A DNA stretch of 64,000 nucleotides. Origin: Bacteroidales bacterium (lineage in GTDB: Bacteria > Bacteroidota > Bacteroidia > Bacteroidales > UBA932). Both the position numbers and the translations under genes were made by a program. Location: the NCBI GenBank assembly GCA_017454905.1, contig JAFTCB010000028.1, positions 1 to 64,000 of the forward strand. The letters run 5' to 3'. Shown here in pieces: positions 59,310-64,000 of this stretch; the first letter of the stretch is position 1; each line of letters opens with the position of its first letter. The notes below the pieces were generated by a model. The model was given only the letters and a program-made list of their open reading frames with translations. It made no database searches and had not been told where the DNA came from.

Positions 59310-61126
59310 CTCTGCTTGCGGTTGAAAAGGTCCACTCCGATTGAAAGATAGATGCGCGTCGGCCCGCCCCAGAAGAGGAGCTGGTTGCGCTCCTTGAAGA
59401 GGTCCGGATCACCGGCGTAGTCGTAGTAGTAGCGTTCCGTGGCGTCGAAGCCATAGACATAGGGGTCGTAGCGCGACCAGAAGATGCCTCCGGTGATGCC
59501 CAGGTCGATGAAGAGGCGGCTCTTGCCGAGGATCCATTTGTGCCCGAGGCCCAGGGATGCGCCGAGGCCTTCGCCTTCCCAGCCCTTGGCGTCCCAGCCG
59601 ATGCCGTAGCGTGCTGCATTGGCGCCGCCGGAGAGGTACAGGCCGCGGTAGCGCTCGTCGACTTTCTTGAAGTAGAAGCGGGTCCAGAGTCCGATGTTCT
59701 GGATCTGGAAGAAGCGGTACTCGTCCCAGTGCTGCCACATGGGCCATTCGACGTCGGCCCCGAAGGTGAAGTGCCGGTTGCGGGCAGGATAGTATTCGAG
59801 CGAGAAGCTCGGGATGGAGGTTAGGCCGTAGTTCGGTATATACGTGATATCGTAAAGCAAGTTGGTGCTGATGCCGATGACCGGGCGCAGCGTGCGCTGC
59901 CGGGTGAGCTCCGGGACGGTCAGCCGGTCGGGACGCAGGCGGATGGCGGGCGTCGCCGGAAGGTCGAGGGCGGTGAGTGCGGGACCTTCGTCCAGGCGGG
60001 GAAGCGTCCAGCTGTGGGTGTGCGTGATGGAGGAGGTGCGGAATCCCGGATAGACCTTCCGGGCGATGCCGCTCCAGCCGGGGGTGGCCTTCAATTGCGC
60101 TTCCTTGCGGTCGGCGGGGATGTCGGAGTCGATGATGCCGAGCAGGGTGTCGCGGGTCGGGGTGCTGAGGCTCCCGGAGGCCGCCACGTTGTCGCGGAGT
60201 TCGCTCCAGGGTTCTCCTTCTGCGCGGATGGACAGGACGCCGGCGTAGTGGGGGAAATGGTTGGCGATGTAGCTCCGGATGGCTTCTGCACGCCGAGCGG
60301 ACAGGGCTTTGTTGTAGGAGGCGGGTCCGTCCATCGAGGCCTTGCCCACGATGACGACCGTGTCACCGGGCATGGGGGCGCTGGATCCGAACAGGGAGTC
60401 CAGCTGCGCGAGCGAGCGGGCGTTGGTCCGGTAGCCCGGCAGGATGCGGGCATTGTCGAAGGGGAAGTAGATGAGGACCGGGGGCTCGGCGGAGCTGACG
60501 GCGGAGGATCCGTCGGTCTGGCCGGCGGCAGCCGGAGAGGCACCGTCGTCCTGGAAATCGAAGATGATGTCCGTCTCCTGGAGCAGCGGGAAGAGCTCCT
60601 CGCGCATCTGGTGCCAGGTCTGCCCGCCGCGGATGTCCATCAGTTCCTTCTTGCGGGAGCTGACGATGGCGCCGTCGCGGATGACCCAGGTGGGGACTTC
60701 GTCGATGATGCGCATGGCTTCCTCTGCTCCGGGGATATCGCTGTCTTCCAGCAGGGTACGCAGCTTTGCGTAATCTTCGCCCGCGGACTGGATGTCGATC
60801 CGGTCGGAAGCGGGCGCCCAGCTGTTGATGAGGGCGACGGCTTCTTCCGAGCGCCGGTCGGAGAGGATGCGGTTGTCCGTGCTCTTGCCGTCCGGGGAAG
60901 CGCCGCTCCTCACGCTGATCCGGCTCAGGTGCCGGGCGGGGTCTGCGAGCAGGAGCCCGACGGCTTCACGGGCGGGCTCTTCCTGCGCGGGGAGCGTGTA
61001 CGCAGCATGCTCGGTGCCGTTCACCACCAGTCGGACAAATGTCCGGGGGGTGTCGGCGGCCATGCCCGGTTGCCGGGAGATAACCGACAGCAGGAGGGCG
61101 AGAGCGATATATAGCACCTTGCGCAT
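59306..61126 (-). CDS. Outer-membrane fimbrial assembly protein, DUF3868/OmpA/DUF3575 type
   Basis: 606 residues with a signal peptide (MRKVLYIALALLLSVI, cut near GMAA). Residues about 25-130 are DUF3868-like with an OmpA-like repeat (SVRSGASPDGKSTDNRILSDRR). A second OmpA-like segment lies at about 255-305 (IVGKASMDGPASYNKALSARRA). The C-terminal 200 residues are a DUF3575 beta-barrel (ISTNLLYDITYIPNYGLT ... GGPTRIYLSIGVDLF). It is the first gene of the seven-gene fimbrial operon, directly behind a well-matched promoter, and probably forms the outer-membrane platform. Confidence 0.8.
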   Translation of the reverse strand: MRKVLYIALALLLSVISRQPGMAADTPRTFVRLVVNGTEHAAYTLPAQEEPAREAVGLLLADPARHLSRISVRSGASPDGKSTDNRILSDRRSEEAVALINSWAPASDRIDIQSAGEDYAKLRTLLEDSDIPGAEEAMRIIDEVPTWVIRDGAIVSSRKKELMDIRGGQTWHQMREELFPLLQETDIIFDFQDDGASPAAAGQTDGSSAVSSAEPPVLIYFPFDNARILPGYRTNARSLAQLDSLFGSSAPMPGDTVVIVGKASMDGPASYNKALSARRAEAIRSYIANHFPHYAGVLSIRAEGEPWSELRDNVAASGSLSTPTRDTLLGIIDSDIPADRKEAQLKATPGWSGIARKVYPGFRTSSITHTHSWTLPRLDEGPALTALDLPATPAIRLRPDRLTVPELTRQRTLRPVIGISTNLLYDITYIPNYGLTSIPSFSLEYYPARNRHFTFGADVEWPMWQHWDEYRFFQIQNIGLWTRFYFKKVDERYRGLYLSGGANAARYGIGWDAKGWEGEGLGASLGLGHKWILGKSRLFIDLGITGGIFWSRYDPYVYGFDATERYYYDYAGDPDLFKERNQLLFWGGPTRIYLSIGVDLFNRKQR

Positions 61127-61150
61127 GCGCGATCTTCTATATTATTTAAC

Positions 61151-61181
61151 CAAAAGTATCTTCTTTCGGCGAAAAATCCAA
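61151..61181 (-). promoter_or_regulatory. Promoter of the fimbrial operon
   Basis: On the minus strand TTG (61179-61181) and TACTTTTG (61151-61158) are spaced by 20 bases, 24 bases before the first ATG. No other promoter-like site was found before the next six genes. Confidence 0.7.
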
Positions 61182-61338
61182 CGGAAAAAGTGAAAATCGA
61201 ATGCGGATTCGCATATTTCGCATGAATAAGCGTCTTTTTTCGGGCTTTCTCTGGAAAATAATTTTGAAATCGGAAAAACCCCGCGTATAACTGCTCCTGC
61301 GCGGTGTTCTCCCGGAGGCTGTTCCCCTGCAAACAACA

Positions 61339-61364
61339 CTGCCCGCCATGAAACTGGCGGGCAG
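61339..61364. terminator. GC-rich hairpin after the PspC gene
   Basis: A 9-bp perfect stem CTGCCCGCC / GGCGGGCAG with an 8-base loop lies about 27 bases past the PspC gene stop. There is no strong T-run, so termination is only suggested. The rest of 61159-61338 is AT-rich and holds nothing recognisable. Confidence 0.55.
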
Positions 61365-61390
61365 AAAAGGCGGTGCTGATAGGTAAAAAG

Positions 61391-62491
61391 CTAGATTGTC
61401 AGCAGCTCCGAACTGATTGCGCCCGTGGCCAGGAGGATCCCCGCGGCGATGATGGACATCAGCCAGAGGACGAAGATGACCAGGCCGGGGTGCCATTTCG
61501 GCGACTTGAAGCCGAAGAGCAGCTGGAGGGCGCCGTAGAGGATGCCCAGGAAGGGGAGGAAGACGACCAGCAGGAGCAGGGCCTGCACCCAGGGCCGCGA
61601 GAGTGCGGTGGCGATGGAGGGGGCCAGTTCGTGAAGCCGGCTCATTCCTTCGTTGTAGAGCTGTCCGAGCCCGAGGAAGCCCTGCGTGTCGAGGTGCGTC
61701 CCCAGGTGGGCGAAGGCTCCGGAGCCGAAGGTGGCTACGCCGCTCGCGAACAGCCCGCCGAAGCCGACGATGAGCAGGATCAGGCCGAGGAATTTCTCGA
61801 AAACCTTGCCGATCTGGCCCCAGACGGGGGCTTGCCCGATGGAGCGGGCGGCTTCCCCGATCTCGCGGGCGCCGCTTTCGATGCTCTGCTGGATGCCGTG
61901 GATCGTGCCGTCCTCGCCGCGCTGTTCCCAGCGCTGGCGGACGGTCTTGGCTGCGGGCATCGCGATCCAGAGGATCAGGTAGAGGATCGGGAAGAGCAGT
62001 TGGACGGTGAAGTGGCCGTGCCACCGGGGGATGGCCATGGCCACCGTGCCGGCCACGAAAAGGATGCGGAACAGGGCGACGTCCAGGTTGAAGTAGGTGG
62101 ACAGGCCGCTGCAGACGCCGGCGACGACCTTGTTGGAGAGATCCCGGTAGAGTTTGCGGTTGCTGCGGGAGCCGGCGGCTGGACCCTCGGATGCGGCGCC
62201 GTCCTGTGCCGGACCGGCCGGTGCGTCTCCTTCTTCTTCGATTTGTTCGGGGCGCCCCAGGATGGCGATGATTTCCTCGATCACGAAGCGGGAGGCTACT
62301 CCGTCGCGCCCGCACTTCTCATGTAGGAGCTCGGCCATGCGCTCTTCGATCCCTTCCAGGATCTCATCCCCGCCCTCGCGGGCGGCGTAGTGCCGTCCCA
62401 GTTCGTCCAGGTATTCCGCTGCGAGCTGCGCGGCGTCCTGGTCCAGCGTGAAGGCATATCCGCCCAGGCTGATCCGTTCGACTTCTTTCAT
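61391..62491 (-). CDS. PspC-domain membrane protein (long paralogue)
   Basis: 366 residues. The first 75 residues are a small N-terminal domain shared with the other PspC protein of this cluster (KxVxxISLGxxxF, then an acidic helix and LGRPEQ). A PspC domain follows at about 110-180 (KLYRDLSNKVVAGVCSGLSTYF). The remainder has four or five transmembrane segments (about 220-250, 290-320, 335-360). PspC proteins sense or respond to membrane stress. The ATG overlaps the padR stop as ATGA, so it is co-translated with its likely regulator. Confidence 0.85.
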   Translation of the reverse strand: MKEVERISLGGYAFTLDQDAAQLAAEYLDELGRHYAAREGGDEILEGIEERMAELLHEKCGRDGVASRFVIEEIIAILGRPEQIEEEGDAPAGPAQDGAASEGPAAGSRSNRKLYRDLSNKVVAGVCSGLSTYFNLDVALFRILFVAGTVAMAIPRWHGHFTVQLLFPILYLILWIAMPAAKTVRQRWEQRGEDGTIHGIQQSIESGAREIGEAARSIGQAPVWGQIGKVFEKFLGLILLIVGFGGLFASGVATFGSGAFAHLGTHLDTQGFLGLGQLYNEGMSRLHELAPSIATALSRPWVQALLLLVVFLPFLGILYGALQLLFGFKSPKWHPGLVIFVLWLMSIIAAGILLATGAISSELLTI

Positions 62492-62820
62492 ACGCGCTTG
62501 AGGGTGTCAATGGTTTCTACGAGTTCCTTCCAGGCATCGTCCATCTGGGCGAGCTGCTCCCGGCCCTTGTCCGAGATGACGTAGTACTTCCGGGGTGGGC
62601 CCTGGGTGGATTCTTCCCAGCGGTAGGAGAGCAGACCCTGGTTCTTCTGGCGGATCAGCAGCGGGTAGAGCGTGCCTTCGACGACGATCATGCCCACGGC
62701 TTTCAGCTCTTCGATGATGGACGAAGCGTAGGCTTCCCGTTTGTTCAGAATCGAGAGGATGCAGTATTCGAGCACCCCCTTGCGCATCTGTGCGCGCACA
62801 TTTTCGGCGGTGTTCTCCAT
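62488..62820 (-). CDS. PadR-family transcriptional regulator
   Basis: 110 residues, a minimal PadR winged-helix (EYCILSILNKREAYASSIIEEL, VVEGTLYPLLIRQKNQGLL, YRWEESTQGPPRKYYVISDKG) with a short C-terminal dimer helix. PadR proteins usually repress a neighbouring gene and release on a ligand or stress. It sits between two PspC-type genes, 4 bases after one and overlapping the other, so it most likely controls this three-gene unit from the promoter at 63435. Confidence 0.93.
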   Translation of the reverse strand: MENTAENVRAQMRKGVLEYCILSILNKREAYASSIIEELKAVGMIVVEGTLYPLLIRQKNQGLLSYRWEESTQGPPRKYYVISDKGREQLAQMDDAWKELVETIDTLKRV

Positions 62821-62824
62821 AGGG

Positions 62825-63412
62825 CTACTTCTTTTGGGTTTTGGCGAAACGCGCGAGGTTCTCTGCCGTGACGGGCAGGCCGTACATCTCGCATTTCTGC
62901 GTGGCGGTAACGGCCTTGGGGATGGCGATCCAGCAGATGACGTAGATCCAGAATCCGGCCGTGCCGGCGACCAGGGCCACCAGCATCAGGATGCGGGCGA
63001 GCACTACGTCGATGTCCAGGTAGATGGCCAGGCCGGCGCAGACGCCGGCGATCCGCTTGTTGTCGTAGTCGCGGTAGACTTTCTTGCGGACCGGCTGGTC
63101 GGGCTCCGGGGCGGTGCCGGTCTCGGGCTGCGGATTCTCCGGGCTGCCGTCCGGCATCCCCAGCTGGCTGGTGACGCGGTCCACGAGCCGGATGTCCACC
63201 ACACGCCCGTCGCTGCCGACTTCCTGGAGGAAGAGTTCGGAGATGCGGGACTCGAGATCCTCCATCACTTCGGCGTTCTGGGTATAAGGCACCCCCGCCG
63301 ATGCGCCGAGGCGGGCGCGGAAGTGCTGCAGATAGTCACTGAGACGCTTGTAGGCATCTTCTTCAATGGCGAAACTTCTGTTTCCGAGGCTGATGTTCAG
63401 TACCTTTTTCAT
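62825..63412 (-). CDS. PspC-domain protein (short paralogue)
   Basis: 195 residues. The N-terminal 85 residues (KKVLNISLGNRSFAIEEDAY ... MEDLESRISELF ... QLGMPDG) align with those of the long paralogue downstream. A Pro/Glu-rich linker leads to a PspC domain (about 110-175: KVYRDYDNKRIAGVCAGLAIY) with two transmembrane helices, and a short C-terminal tail. First gene of the PspC-PadR-PspC unit. Confidence 0.87.
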   Translation of the reverse strand: MKKVLNISLGNRSFAIEEDAYKRLSDYLQHFRARLGASAGVPYTQNAEVMEDLESRISELFLQEVGSDGRVVDIRLVDRVTSQLGMPDGSPENPQPETGTAPEPDQPVRKKVYRDYDNKRIAGVCAGLAIYLDIDVVLARILMLVALVAGTAGFWIYVICWIAIPKAVTATQKCEMYGLPVTAENLARFAKTQKK

Positions 63413-63434
63413 TTTGCATAGAACTTTGTCGATG

Positions 63435-63442
63435 CAAAGATA
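63435..63442 (-). promoter_or_regulatory. -7 box (TATCTTTG) of the PspC-PadR operon
   Basis: The reverse complement of 63435-63442 matches TAnnTTTG, 23 bases before the ATG. The surrounding 63413-63625 region is AT-rich and shows only this and the opposing promoter. Confidence 0.6.
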
Positions 63443-63573
63443 TATAAATATTTTAATACCTTGTATCGCAAAGTACCAAAATTTTCAAAATATTTTTGCG
63501 GACAGGCTTTTCCGGCCTCCACTCATCATAAATGGGGATGCTGCTCCTTCGTGAAATATCCCAAAAAAAAGGG

Positions 63574-63605
63574 ATTGACCACGTTCCGGTGCCGAAGTAT
63601 TTTTG
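63574..63605 (+). promoter_or_regulatory. Promoter of the rightmost outer-membrane-protein gene
   Basis: ATTG at 63574-63577 and TATTTTTG at 63598-63605, spacer 20 bases, 20 bases before the ATG. Confidence 0.65.
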
Positions 63606-63625
63606 CATGCGATAAAATGTAGCGT

Positions 63626-64000
63626 ATGAAAAGGAGTGTTTTTACCTTATTGTTATCGTTAGCGGCATCCGCGGTCCTGACCGCCCAGGTGATGCCAGCG
63701 CAGAGCGGCCGGCTGACCGTCGGCGGCTACGGGGAAGTCGCCCTGACGCGCAATTTCTACAGCGACAATGTCTATCGTTATTCCCATCCCGCAGATTATA
63801 AGAATGATCCTTCCCACGGCCGTTTCGACATCCCGCATGCCGTGATTTACCTGGGCTACGACTTCGGCAAGGGCTGGACGATGCAGACCGAGATCGAGTT
63901 CGAACATACTGGCACCGGCAGCGCCGTCGAAAAGGAATTCACCGAAGCCGGCGAGTGGGAGACCGAGATTGAAAAGGGCGGAGAAGTCGAGCTGGAGCAG
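63626..64000 (+). CDS. Outer-membrane porin-like protein, N-terminal fragment
   Basis: First 125 codons of a gene that leaves the window. A signal peptide (MKRSVFTLLLSLAASAVLTA, cut near PAQS) is followed by GGYGEVALTRNFYSDNVYRY and later IPHAVIYLGYDFGKGW, with alternating aromatic strands and an extracellular-type acidic loop (EFTEAGEWETEIEKGGE). The pattern fits a Bacteroidota outer-membrane barrel of the porin type. The remainder is needed for a family call. Confidence 0.7.
   Translation, partial: MKRSVFTLLLSLAASAVLTAQVMPAQSGRLTVGGYGEVALTRNFYSDNVYRYSHPADYKNDPSHGRFDIPHAVIYLGYDFGKGWTMQTEIEFEHTGTGSAVEKEFTEAGEWETEIEKGGEVELEQ

Noticed and set aside
61021-61332. 103-codon minus-strand open frame upstream of and overlapping the fimbrial operon start
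   Set aside because: Half of it is out of frame with the OmpA-like gene it overlaps, and the rest covers the operon promoter.

Overview
The window reads as chromosomal DNA of a GC-rich member of the Bacteroidales (Bacteroidota). The evidence is the repeated promoter signature TAnnTTTG with an upstream TTG or TTTG, near absence of Shine-Dalgarno sequences, a SusC-type receptor, DUF4906/DUF5119/DUF3575 fimbrial genes, a DksA-like protein without its zinc finger, and many secreted plant-glycan hydrolases. Genus cannot be fixed from sequence alone; a gut or rumen commensal is likely. No phage, insertion sequence, CRISPR array or rRNA was seen.

Layout. (1) 1-9601: pectin/hemicellulose locus. A SusC-like receptor (partial, minus) is divergent from a GH106 rhamnosidase, a DUF5060/DUF4038 hydrolase, a GH43 lipoprotein and a beta-helix pectin-type enzyme. 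(2) 9602-12798: minus-strand housekeeping operon engB-prs-small membrane protein-der. (3) 12925-24052: plus-strand run xseA-xseB, a five-gene glycogen module (branching enzyme, debranching enzyme, glycosyltransferase, GH57, phosphorylase) and ribF. (4) 24176-26137: greA, HIT protein and a cysteine-less thioredoxin-like lipoprotein. (5) 26208-32351: tsaB/cvpA (minus), then ileS, a DksA-like gene and lspA (plus), and tRNA-Ser(UGA). (6) 32397-37653: tight five-gene minus operon joining a (p)ppGpp synthetase domain, a cytidylate-kinase-like protein, an HD-type ppGpp hydrolase, an APH-like kinase and a sensor/PP2C/anti-sigma-kinase fusion. (7) 37839-44411: GH51, a small outer-membrane protein, tRNA-Ser(CGA), a chimeric enzyme remnant and a GH9 enzyme. 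(8) 44480-48600: tRNA-Val(CAC), copA and a dipeptide epimerase, bracketed by two copies of an unusual hairpin pair. (9) 48628-61126: seven-gene fimbrial operon read from one promoter at its OmpA-like gene. (10) 61391-64000: two PspC-domain proteins with a PadR regulator, then the start of an outer-membrane protein.

How it fits together. Secreted hydrolases (GH106, GH43, GH51, GH9, beta-helix enzyme) release sugars from plant walls; the glycogen module stores and remobilises intracellular glucan; the fimbrial operon builds a surface adhesin; and the alarmone/phosphatase operon looks like a stress-signalling unit coupling a nucleotide second messenger to serine/threonine phosphorylation. The items I find most worth checking are that signalling operon, the four 13-9-13 hairpins flanking copA/epimerase, the cloverleaf-like element at 6955-7100, the GIHH (rather than HIGH) signature in IleRS, and the chimeric gene remnant at 41575.
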